Assembly (NCBI GenBank): GCA_004794785.1 | Contig: SJOL01005721.1 | Coordinates: forward strand, 131,513 to 195,512 | Direction: 5' to 3' | From: Opisthorchis felineus | Taxonomy: Eukaryota; Platyhelminthes; Trematoda; Opisthorchiida; Opisthorchiidae | DNA: 64,000 nt | Part shown: positions 22,964-32,457 of the stretch, in pieces | Layout: each line of letters opens with the position of its first letter | Numbering within the stretch: the first letter of the stretch is position 1 | Notes under the pieces: generated by a model | Databases searched by the model: none | Seen by the model: the letters and a program-made list of their open reading frames with translations, nothing else | Told to the model about the DNA's origin: nothing | Made by a program: the position numbers and the translations under genes

Positions 22964-25900
22964 TTAGGCTTCGCGGTTTCGAAGATCATATGGTCGAACA
23001 CGTTGTTGGTCTGTGATGTATTGTAGGACATTCTCTGGAATTTCACTGGATTGTTCTGGTGATGCCGTTTCGCCTCCAGGAGGATCAATCGAGTGTGATT
23101 GAGTCTCGTCTTGAGGAGTCGCTACACCTTCGATTGATTCGGTTAAATAGACCTCAGAGATGTTTTGTGCTTTTGGTGCCAGATGTCTAAGAGGAACAGT
23201 TTCTTCCTTTCCGTTTGGGAAACGAACACAGGCATACTGCGGGTTGCAGTTAACAAGTTCCACCTCTTCCACTAACGGATCGTATTTGGAAGAACGTGTC
23301 ATTCTTTTTAACAGAACGGGGCCTGGAGTCGATAACCAAGTCGGAAGAGAGGTGCCATACGTTGACCTCCGGTGGAAGTTAAGGAATCTTTCGTGTGGTG
23401 TTGTGTTAGTAGCGGTGCACAATAAGGAGCGAACAGAGTGCAAATAATCTAGAAGCACGTATTCCCACTCAGTAACGTCCCTCTGTTGGGTCTTCAACGC
23501 CAGAGTGATAGACTTCCAAAGAGTACCGTTAAGCCGTTCGACTTGTCCGTTACCGCGTGGATTGTACGGGGTCGTTCGACTGGTTGCCACACCCCTGTCG
23601 TGAAGAAACGTTTGTACTTCACCTGACATGAAAGCTCCACCACGATCAGAATGGACGTATGAGGGCATTCCGAACAAAGAGAACAACTGATTAAAACACT
23701 TGATCACGGTGGATGAGGACACATCCGTACACGCGAAGGCGAATGGGAAACAGGAGTACTCGTCGATCATTGTTAAAAGGTATTTGTTGTGGGAAGTCCA
23801 TGGAATTCGGCCTTTAAAATCGATGCTGACGCGTTCAAACGGTTGCGTGGCTTTAATAAGATTGCCAAAAGGGTGATTAAGGAAACGAGGCTTCAATTCT
23901 GAACAAATACTACATTGATTTGTAATCGCCTTAACATCCTCGATTGAAAACGGCAAATTTTTCGAGCGAACGAAATGAAGCATCCGCGTGATGCCGGGGT
24001 GACATAACGTGTTATGAAGGTGTTTGAGATCCACGTGTGACATCGCAGATATGTGATCACTCCGCGAGAGTGCGTCAGCGGCTTTATTTTGATTACCTGG
24101 ACGGTACTGGACATCGTAATGAAAACAGAATAGCTCAAGTCTCCACCTCTGGATTTTGTCGTTTTTCACTTTGCCTTTGTGCTGTTTGTCGTACATAAAG
24201 GCGACTGATCGTTGATCCGTGACAAGTGTGAAGTGATTGCCAATCAGGTAGTGTCTCCATTTTCTCAGGGCCTCAACAATCGCGTACGCTTCCTTCTCGA
24301 TTGCTGAATGATGACGCTCACTGTGTGACAGAGTGCGTGAAAAAAAGGCTACCGGGCGCCCGTCTTGATTGCGGGTGGCCGCAATGGCTACGTCGGAAGC
24401 ATCAGTTTCCACAACGAGTGGACGAGTGTAGTCTATGGTGAACACGGCGGCCTTTTCCAAATCGTGTTTTAGATTATTCAATGCAGCTTGTACGCTATCT
24501 GGAATGGGAAAGATCTGATTGTGGACGATTGGATGAATTTTATCCGAAAAACATGGGATCCAATGTGCGTAGTATGCCAGCATTCCGACCAATCTTCGTT
24601 GTGAACGGATGTCACATGGATGAGGCAACTCCCGTAGGGCTCGAAAACGTTCAGGGTCTGGTTTTATCATACCGTGAGATATTTCGTATCCTAGTAATAG
24701 TACTTTCGCAGTAGCTATGATGCTCTTTTTCTGGTTAAATGTAATACCGTGACGTTTTGAAGCCTCCAGGAATTTCTTCAAATTTCGATCATGTTCCTGG
24801 GCATCGCGAGCACACACGGTAACATTGTCAACATATGCGAATGTATCGAGCATATCTTCCTCGCGTATGATGTTGTCTATGGTGCGTTGAAAGCAGGCCA
24901 CACCATTAGTGACTCCGAACGGAATGCGGCGAAATTGAAACAGCTTACCACATGCCTCGAATGCAGTATATGGCTTGTCTTTGTCGACAATGGGGATCTG
25001 GTGGTACGCACTTTGAAGGTCTAGTGTGCTAAACACCGTGTAATGGGAAACCTTCTCTACAAGTTCGTCCACCTTCGGCAGAGGATACGCATCAAGGTAC
25101 GTGAAGCGATTTATGGTTTGACTGTAATCGATGACCATGCGCTTCTTATGCCTTTCATTTGTAGTAACGAGAACCTGGGCCCGCCAAGGGGAGTTAGACG
25201 GTTCAATAATTTTGTCTGCTAGTAGCTTCCGAATCTCCGTCTCGATAAATACCGTATCCGCGCGAGAGAAACGACGAGATTTTGTAGCAATCGGAGTACA
25301 CCCAGGGGCGAGATTGTCAAACAAAGATGGAGCATTGACTTTCGCTGCTTTCAGTGTGCATACGGCGAATGGGGGCCGTTTACCCGTGAATGGTATGACC
25401 ACACTTTGGTGTTGGCTGAGAAAATCCAGGCCAAGAATGACGTCTGAACACAAATTGGGCAAGAGCGATAATTTGGCACCTTCGTATCGTGTGCTTTTGT
25501 ACAGCACGGTAGCATAAAGATGACCGCTAGTAACACAAGATAAATTCGTTGAAGCCATCGAGATAGCGCTCTTAGAGGATGTTACTGTCCAACCATGCTT
25601 CAGTGCGATGTCAGAAGAAATGTAACTTTCGCAGCTACCAGTATCGATAAGAGCATGAAGTGGGATATTATTCACCATAACATCAACGATTGATTTGGAA
25701 AGTCTGATGGATGAAGAGATGTTGAAAATGGATGAGACACCAGGGTTAACCGACGATGTGATACGACTTGAACTCGGCTTGGATCGACAAACTTTTTGGA
25801 AATGACCTTTCTTGCCGCAGGAATGACAGAAAGATTCACGAGCCGGGCATTTTGAACGAATGTGCTTGCCGTTGCCACAGAAGAAGCAAGATAAGGATGT

Positions 25901-26539
25901 GCTTGCAATCGCGTCATTAGAGTCAGTCTGAGCGATAAGTGCATCACGAACAGGAGTCAGAAGTTTATCCGTTTTGATAGATGCAGCACCACAGGGAACA
26001 TGAGAAGACGAGTCGTATGAGAGTGACTGTTGTTGAGCATGTTCAAGCAGACGTGCCTCGTCAAACGCTTGTTGAAGCTTAAGAGTGTGTTTTTCTAGTA
26101 ATCGTTGGCGAATGGAATTAGAATGTAAACCTGTGATAAAAGCGTCTCGAATAGCCTCATCCCGATGCTCATCGGCAGAAACCGCACGAAAATTGCAGTC
26201 CTTGGCAAGGTAACGTAATTTTTGCAGGAATGCGTCGACTAATTGACCCGGTTCTTGTTTGGTAGTAGCCAGCACGTGACGAGCAAACACTTCATTTTTG
26301 GGCTTAATGTACATCGTTCCGAGCGTCTGGATGGCGTCTTCGTAAGTAGTACATTCACGAACATGTTGATAGACGGACGGAGAAAGAAAATTTACCAAAA
26401 GTTTTCTTTTGTCAACGTTTGGGAGTTCGATGCATGAGAGGAAATTAGTAAACGTTTCGTGCCAATGGATCCATTGTTCTGAAGCAGAAGAGGATTGGGG
26501 ATCGGCGTCAAACCGATCTGGGCGAAACAATCGTTCCAT
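22964..26539 (-). CDS. Intact Gypsy gag-pol polyprotein (1191 aa)
   Basis: A single frame from the ATG at 26539 encodes the whole retrotransposition machinery. The gag-like region covers residues 1-215. Two CCHC knuckles with CX2CX4HX4C spacing lie at 218-231 and 238-251. The protease has active site DTGS at 299-302. The reverse transcriptase spans roughly 440-620 with catalytic box YVDN at 569-572, not the usual YVDD. RNase H covers about 711-826 (ETDASD, EKEAYA, TDQRS, NKAADALS). The integrase has a zinc domain (HPG...CSIC) near 840-880 and a D907, D965, E1001 triad with the expected 35-residue last spacing. The tail (RVRPYDLRNREA) has no recognisable chromodomain. There are no stops or frameshifts. 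Gag and pol share one frame, so no ribosomal shift is needed. Confidence 0.9.
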   Translation of the reverse strand: MERLFRPDRFDADPQSSSASEQWIHWHETFTNFLSCIELPNVDKRKLLVNFLSPSVYQHVRECTTYEDAIQTLGTMYIKPKNEVFARHVLATTKQEPGQLVDAFLQKLRYLAKDCNFRAVSADEHRDEAIRDAFITGLHSNSIRQRLLEKHTLKLQQAFDEARLLEHAQQQSLSYDSSSHVPCGAASIKTDKLLTPVRDALIAQTDSNDAIASTSLSCFFCGNGKHIRSKCPARESFCHSCGKKGHFQKVCRSKPSSSRITSSVNPGVSSIFNISSSIRLSKSIVDVMVNNIPLHALIDTGSCESYISSDIALKHGWTVTSSKSAISMASTNLSCVTSGHLYATVLYKSTRYEGAKLSLLPNLCSDVILGLDFLSQHQSVVIPFTGKRPPFAVCTLKAAKVNAPSLFDNLAPGCTPIATKSRRFSRADTVFIETEIRKLLADKIIEPSNSPWRAQVLVTTNERHKKRMVIDYSQTINRFTYLDAYPLPKVDELVEKVSHYTVFSTLDLQSAYHQIPIVDKDKPYTAFEACGKLFQFRRIPFGVTNGVACFQRTIDNIIREEDMLDTFAYVDNVTVCARDAQEHDRNLKKFLEASKRHGITFNQKKSIIATAKVLLLGYEISHGMIKPDPERFRALRELPHPCDIRSQRRLVGMLAYYAHWIPCFSDKIHPIVHNQIFPIPDSVQAALNNLKHDLEKAAVFTIDYTRPLVVETDASDVAIAATRNQDGRPVAFFSRTLSHSERHHSAIEKEAYAIVEALRKWRHYLIGNHFTLVTDQRSVAFMYDKQHKGKVKNDKIQRWRLELFCFHYDVQYRPGNQNKAADALSRSDHISAMSHVDLKHLHNTLCHPGITRMLHFVRSKNLPFSIEDVKAITNQCSICSELKPRFLNHPFGNLIKATQPFERVSIDFKGRIPWTSHNKYLLTMIDEYSCFPFAFACTDVSSSTVIKCFNQLFSLFGMPSYVHSDRGGAFMSGEVQTFLHDRGVATSRTTPYNPRGNGQVERLNGTLWKSITLALKTQQRDVTEWEYVLLDYLHSVRSLLCTATNTTPHERFLNFHRRSTYGTSLPTWLSTPGPVLLKRMTRSSKYDPLVEEVELVNCNPQYACVRFPNGKEETVPLRHLAPKAQNISEVYLTESIEGVATPQDETQSHSIDPPGGETASPEQSSEIPENVLQYITDQQRVRPYDLRNREA

Positions 26540-26546
26540 TTGTATT

Positions 26547-26562
26547 TTGTTAGAAGATTAAA
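26547..26562 (-). promoter_or_regulatory. Self-complementary primer-binding site
   Basis: One base inside the 5' LTR the element strand reads TTTAATCTTCTAACAA. It does not begin with TGG and so is not a normal tRNA primer site. It is a perfect 16-nt reverse complement of 26623-26638 inside the LTR itself. In the element's RNA the LTR segment could fold onto this site and prime minus-strand synthesis, as in Tf1. Confidence 0.65.
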
Positions 26563-26563
26563 T

Positions 26564-26723
26564 TGTTGTGCACTCGAATGATTGAGCCAGAAATAGAGAA
26601 GGAGGATTGCCGAATGATTGGCTTTAATCTTCTAACAATTTCAGTACATCAGCTAAAACATTAGGAGACAGTTAGTTAAATGAATAGCAAGTAAACAGTT
26701 TAACACAACATTAGTATATAACA
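26564..26723 (-). repeat. 5' LTR of intact Gypsy element
   Basis: 160 bp, element-strand ends TGTTATATAC and GTGCACAACA (TG...CA). It contains a TATATA-like motif at its start and the candidate self-primer at 26623-26638, which is duplicated in the left LTR at 22830-22845. Confidence 0.85.
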
Positions 26724-26728
26724 GCATC
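26724..26728. repeat. Target-site duplication (right)
   Basis: GCATC, matching 22766-22770. Confidence 0.85.
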
Positions 26729-28050
26729 GACCATACCTTTGTCTTGAGACAGACTCTTGAACAGCGCCACTCCTTCAGACGCTCCACGTTGGTCGTTTTT
26801 CTTGATCTGAAAGTTGCTTTTGATTCTGTCGATCGTTAGAACTTTTGGCGGTGTCTGGCGATCAAAGATGTCCTTTCCAAATTTATATTCCTTATGAGCG
26901 CTCTGTATGCGAACTCCTGTGGTCGCGTACGAGTATACGGCAAACTTTCGCCTGAGTTCACCTCGTTCAGTGGTATTAGACGAGGCTGCCCTTTCTCACC
27001 TTTCCTCTTCAACTTTGTTATTAACATGCTGCTTGAAGTTTCCCTACCTGCCTCTGAAACCTTGAGGGTCGAAATGCTCCCGGAACGTTCGCTCACAGAC
27101 ATTGAGTATGCGGATAATATTGCTCTCCTAGGTTCTGATCCTTCAAAAATGCAAACCATTTCAAATAACCTATTTAACTTTGCCGAACGGTTTGGCATGC
27201 GCTTCACACTTGCAAAGTGTAAGGTGCTGTTCGGTCAAACCCAAACCTGACTCATGCATACGAGCCAATCGACGTGGTAGGTAAATTTGTTTATCTGGCC
27301 AGTTGTATAAGCTCCGGTGGACTGGCCGGAGATGAGATTACTTCTCGAAACGGGAAGGCTATGGTAGCTTTTGCCGACGCATATGGCGCAGACGTGACTT
27401 CAGTTTGTCTGTCAAGGGTAGAGTTTACACTGCGGCAGTGCGATTCTGACTACTTTATGAATCAGAGACGTGGCATCTACGCGCAGAGGACATACGAAAG
27501 ATATCAGTGTTTGACCGTCAATGTCTCCGGAGAATTGGTTGAGTCTGGTGAGAACATCGGATTAGTAATACTGAGGTACGCCAAATGGTCCTGGGAAGAA
27601 GGAACTCTCCCGAGGCGGAATGAAGCTGGTTAGGACACGTACCCCGCATGCCAAAAGACCGTCTGCTCCGCAGAGCTCTTTTCGCCCAGACCTGTGTTGA
27701 GTGGAAGCGACCGAGAGGTGGACAGTGGATGACGTGGCAATGAACTATGAAAGCACTAAGCAGTAAACTTAGTCGTGTCGACAACTGCAGCCTCTCTGGG
27801 TGGGGACCCCAGGACTCACCTCACCAATGGTTAATGACACTGACAGAAATTGCCCAATCGTGCACTCAGGCGCTCGTCCAATGTCGCCTTCAATGTGTAG
27901 CTATCCAGTTCCCGAACTAACTGAACATGCCATCGCCTCCAAGGCTTGGCTGTATGTCCCACACTGTCCCGTTTTCCGGTGATCGAGACTGTAGCAGCTG
28001 GAACCACTGTGCATATGGTACACGGTTTATAGCTGATAAATTGAATTGAG
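26729..28050 (+). pseudogene. LINE ORF2, RT core to 3' tail (3' part of split copy)
   Basis: Continuation of the LINE broken at 22770: VLRQTLEQRHSFRRSTLVVF, LDLKVAFDSVDR followed by a stop, GIRRGCPFSPFLFNFVINML, and the catalytic box as IEYADNIALL (YADD in active LINEs, so the second Asp is lost). Further on are RPDLC*VEATERWTVDDV and the family 3' untranslated end (GTAGCAGCTGGAACCACTGTGCATATGGTACACGGTTTATAG, given here only as a landmark spread over 27988-28030) with a short TAAATTGAATTGA tail. That tail type suggests an RTE-like LINE. Confidence 0.7.
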
Positions 28051-29435
28051 TAATCCCAACCAAAGGTAAATTAATCGACTTTTTTCACGAAGGACTCAGC
28101 TACCACCAACACGCTGTGGGTGGGTGAGTTGAGCCTCGACTGCGGAGGGAAACGCCGTCACTCAAGCTCATCGCGTCCTTGAAGCAGCTTAGATGATATC
28201 CCCACTTCTACTGAAATCTCACATTGCAATAAGGTGAAGTTCAAGGCCACGGCAATCGTACTTACGCCCGTCCGGTCACACTCTCCCAACAGATCTCCAT
28301 GTTCAGTCGAATATCCGCCTTATGCCTAACCTAAACCATATTACCAAGCTTCCTAACACCTAGCGGGTTCTCAACACAGAGGATGGAGTCCACGTGACCC
28401 TCCCTGTGCTTGTTTGGAGACCCTGAATGATATGGCAGCTAACGGAAACTAATGGCATTCAGGCTGTTATTTTCTATCCAGGTTGACTGGGTGTTGGAGG
28501 TGTAAGCACGTCGAATGTTTGTGGTTGACTACCTCACTCCCTGTCCAGTTTTTTCTTTTTTCCATTCCATGGTTTATTCAAGTAAATTGACATGTTTGTG
28601 ACAGTGAAGCACTAGTGTTCTAATCTGGTGTTGCTGTCAATGATGATGGTGCTCATCATTTTGGAGTACATATGTCGATTCGGACCATACTTCCACCTGA
28701 TGTAGTTTTTCACTGAATTTTCTGGTTAACCTAAGAAGCAGGGTTCCAGTTTAGAAGTCGAAAACGTACTGAGCTACATAGCAAGCAAACTGTGTGATCC
28801 GTTGAAGGCGGTGTTTCAGAAGCAATTATTCATATCCTCGAAGAAGTAAAAACCGTTATACGTGACACTGGAAACTTGACATATTATCCGCGTGCACTTA
28901 GCAACCGCTGGGTCTGAGAACGATCGCTGTGACTTCTTCATACAAGATGTTGTATACATTTGGGACCAAAGCACAATTTGGCTTGCATCAACTTAGGCAA
29001 AGTTTCTGTTGGTGTGAAGGTGTGGTGGAAACAGCAACCTCAAAGAACGCGGGAGCCTAGTTCAACAGGGAACGCACGGAAGCTGTTTCAGCTAACCTGC
29101 AGAAATAGGACCCAGAACACCGTTCGTTAGTGAATTAATCAAAGGTAGATCTAACAATAAAAGTCAGTACCTAGATCGTTGAACAGAATATTTTAAACAA
29201 CAGTATGACTTTCAATCAGCTTACATACCTTCGTTTTTCATCCGACTCAGCTCGAGTTGTGGTCTGTTAGTCTAAATCTTGCCTCGGTTGATGAAACACC
29301 AATGTACATTTCGGTCTTGATATGCCATCGGGCTGCCGAGTCAGATAAGCTTACGCCAGCGCAACTTAGAGACTGTGGTGAACCTTTGTATTCTGCTTTG
29401 ACAACATTGTGTTCCAGATAACCGGGGATATTCAT
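28051..29435. other. No firmly supported feature
   Basis: Apart from a short stretch near 28420-28450 that recalls LINE C-terminal sequence, I see no assignable feature. Confidence 0.4.
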
Positions 29436-30540
29436 TCATACTTCTTTTCAAAAAGGGTACACAAGGTGAGTGTTTCAACAATTAAGGTATCAGCCTGAGG
29501 CGCGTCATCACGCGGCCACTGCGACGTCTAACCCTGGAAAGTTAGATGCAAGAGCAGCTAGCGGGGTTTCGCCTGGTAGAAGGCGAATTTACCAAACCGT
29601 CATTATATCAAATGCTTAAGCAGAGCCATACATACCGTCGGCCAACAATGGCAATTTTCCTCTACTTCAGGGGAGTTTTTGACTCTTTGAGTAGGACAAT
29701 TATTCTACATATACTTGTTCAGAATAATGATTCCAAAGCTTGTAAATATACTTCATGCTTTCTATTCCCACGCATTTGGTCGTGTAGGAGCTTACAGTCA
29801 TCCGTCCAGAAGTTTTCTACAGCTAGTGGGCAAGAATGTATTCGGCAAGGCTTACTACCCCACTTCCCGTTCGGTATTGCCATTGGTATCACCATAGAAT
29901 GCACACTTCAAAGGATCGAGGCACTGAGTATCGAAATTACGCCTACAGAAAGACTAGTAGACTTGGACTAGGCGGACGACGTCTTATGTGACGGTCGTCA
30001 GCCTGCACAGCCGATCAAGATAGATTTGCAGATGTGATTCCTTGTTTGGATATGTTTTGCACCATTACTGGGCAAACTGTTGCATCGGGCTTTGTAGCCC
30101 CCCTCTGAAATTTCAGAGGGAGGAACTTGAGCTCGTTGATCGGTTTAATTATCGGAATGGCTGTGTAAGCTGTTAGTGCAGTGATAGAAATCAATGCACG
30201 CATTAACAGTCCACGAGCAACATTCGCGAACTTGGGCCTTTAGTGATATCAGAAACGAATTTCACTGAAGCTGAAGGATCGTGTGTACTAGGGACTATAA
30301 GGGCAGTCTTACTCTGGTTGTAAAACGGTTCTTCCGATCCAAGGACTTTAAACGGCTTCAAACGTTTGATCATCGGTGCCTTCGTAGTATAGCAGGAATT
30401 AGCCGGCTGCATAATGTTCGCAATGAAGTCCCTATTGAGTCAGTATCATTACAGCAGCAAGTGAAGCTCATCAGGTTAATGCAGTTGGGACCTGTACTAC
30501 TGATATCTCAAGATCTTTCACATTTCCGTTTCAGTGGTAT
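29436..30540 (+). pseudogene. Decayed LINE, RT to C-terminal region
   Basis: RT blocks read across frames: EQLAGFRLVEGE, YRRPTMAIFLYFRGVFDSLS, IEITPTERLVDLD followed by a stop and ADDVL (the YADD box), then at 30310-30480 the C-terminal block KRLQTFDHRCLRSIAGISR with HNVRNEVPIESVS. The last LINE-like residues lie within about 70 bp of the TRAPPC6 start codon. Confidence 0.65.
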
Positions 30541-30550
30541 TAAAACACGG

Positions 30551-31217
30551 ATGCCTTCCCAGGCACCACCATACGATGCTTTCGATGCTCTGTTAACTGA
30601 GGTGGTACGGTACGCATGCAAATCCACGGAAAACGTGAGTTACCTTCATCCGGAACAACTTACCTCTGCAGTCGCATGCTCCTGACAGCCTTCGTAATCA
30701 GCTGCTTGATTCGATTGGGTTTGATGTGGGTCAAAGGTTAATCGAACGGTATTGTCTTGTTCGGTCAGCATGGTCATCCTTTTTTGCCGTAGCTATACCA
30801 AAGATCATTCTCGTTTTGTCACGGAACTTGATGTAGTTAAGTATGTGTGCACAGAATTCTGGTCTTCTGTGTTCCACAAGCAAGTGGATACTCTGAAGAC
30901 TAACTATCAGGTATACTGTCGTCTGTCCAAGCTGAGGCTCTTCATTTCAGGATATGTATGTTCTTTTTGTCTCGGACTTTTGTCTACTTGAACGCTTGTC
31001 CCGTGGAACGCAGTATTTGCCAGAAGCAACAAAGGTATCTAATGATCTACGGTCGCAGTAATATTCTTTCTTACGACAGTATCTATCATTTCCCACTGGC
31101 CTACTGCGTGGTGCTCTACACAGCCTTGGTTTGAGTTGTTCTGTAAGTGTGGACTGTGAGAAGCTGCCCTCCTGTAAGTTCATACTGACGTCGCTCATGT
31201 GGTTTGCTTTTAGGTAA
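30551..31217 (+). CDS. TRAPPC6: TRAPPC6 (Trs33-family) TRAPP complex subunit, five exons
   Basis: A core subunit of TRAPP, the exchange-factor complex for Rab1 that tethers ER-to-Golgi and Golgi vesicles. Exons: 30551-30634, 30672-30748, 30793-30910, 30951-31034, 31080-31217 (TAA at 31215). All introns are GT-AG, of 37, 44, 40 and 45 nt, and the phases agree throughout. The 166-aa product is close to the 158-160 aa of human TRAPPC6A/B. Diagnostic blocks are SIGFDVGQRLIER, KDHSRFVTELDVVKYVC, VFHKQVDTLKTNYQ, GTQYLPEATK and TGLLRGALHSLG with LPSCKF near the end. The ATG was chosen because exon 1 (YDAFDALLTEVV) aligns with the family N-terminus and ends in a GTGAGT donor. It faces POLG tail to tail. 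Confidence 0.9.
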
Positions 31218-32395
31218 ATTCATCGTAAAAGTACATCGGACGGTTTGACACTGACAAACGTTTGGCAGTCTTCTTTTATCATTTAATTTTGCACAACTTT
31301 CCTAACTGTGATAAATCCGTGGAACTTTCATATATGTCTTTGCTACATCTTGGTGGTCATTTTCTGTTTCGTCGTCGCCATCCTAGACAGTACCACCAGC
31401 TTTAATACTGGCGTTTCAACTCGCTTAATCATGAAAAATTTACTTTACATTAGGAAAAAAGTGAACAGGGAAGAGTCCTAATATTTGCCTACCGTAAGCA
31501 TCCTGAGGTGAGTACACGCTGTCTGGTGTAAAACCTGCTCAGTAGACTGTCCAGTGTATCACCCCTAATTGGAAGGTTAATGTGAACGGGTCTCCCGTTG
31601 AGTGTGGCGATAACAGTCCTGCATTTTCCTCCGCCCATGTTTCCTGATAAAATGGTGGGGAGAACCGTTTCCTTGAAACGCTGGTAGTAGTTAAAGCGCC
31701 CCTTTACAGTAGAATTTAATTCATTTCCTAGTAAGGCTATGGACCAAGTTGCATTCCTCTTTCATTGGGACAAAGCTGCTAAAGTTAGTTTACTGCACCG
31801 ACCACGTACGCTTTCAGTACGCAGAACGTCCGAATGTATAAGACCGAAATCCACAGTTTCTGAACCGTCATTTCCGAATATATGGGTACAAGAAAGTGCT
31901 AATTCATAAGATTTGTCACAGACTCAGACACAGCAGCATTTGGTTTTTAGACTTTTGTCATCCAGAGAACGTCGATGTGGTGAGCGGCAGTTATTCTAGC
32001 AGAAGTGGAGCACATACCAGGTGCGCAATATTTGAAAACTGCACAAAACTCCTCCAGTAAAATGTTTTATGAAAACGTGATTTTGACCGCGCCGAAATGA
32101 CGGTTGCATCTGGGCCAAATGAGAGGAAGAACATTGGCATGAAGTTGTTGGAAGCTGTTGGACTATTGCCGGTGGATAAAAGAGCATAAGCGACTGTAAA
32201 TAGCTGTCTGTTGATGCGGTCGCGCGAGAATTCATGCGTTGTTCGCAGAATACTCTTCCAGTGGTTTTCATTGTGGAGAGTTTCAATCTACCGCCATTAT
32301 ATCAAATAAACTTTCAGTTGGTGCAACCCTTCGCCCCACGTCCAAAACAAAGCAATCTTGAAATATAGTCTGTATAGTTAAAATATAAAAAAATA
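31218..32395. other. Convergent intergenic region TRAPPC6 / POLG
   Basis: It holds both 3' untranslated regions. On the plus strand AATAAA occurs at about 32304, and weaker signals (GATAAA) lie nearer TRAPPC6. I found no canonical AATAAA on the minus strand just after the POLG stop. Confidence 0.5.
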
Positions 32396-32457
32396 TCATA
32401 GATGTTCCAAGCTTCCACCAGTTCGCTGGAGAATTTCATGTATCGTGAGTGATTGAC
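32396..32457 (-). CDS. POLG: POLG last exon
   Basis: Encodes [19 protein letters not shown] and TGA (32396-32398). It aligns with the family's C-terminal helix (human ...IYQIIELTKGSLEK). The acceptor is TTTCAG. The intron before it is only 42 nt. Confidence 0.85.

Larger units (their letters stand above)
22771..26723 (-). mobile_element. Complete Ty3/Gypsy LTR retrotransposon nested in a LINE
   Basis: A 3953-bp element, transcribed leftwards, with short LTRs (160 bp on the right, 153 bp on the left), one intact gag-pol frame and a 5-bp target duplication GCATC. Removing it rejoins the LINE frame as GFRPDLGCIDHTFVL, which is exactly the LINE motif, so the insertion point is certain to the base. 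The LTRs differ by one 7-bp indel and about two substitutions, which with the open frame points to a recent insertion. The primer site is unusual and is described separately. Confidence 0.9.

Noticed and set aside
23160..25517. Plus-strand ORFs at 23160, 24481, 24791 and 25131
   Set aside because: They are antisense shadows of the intact gag-pol frame.
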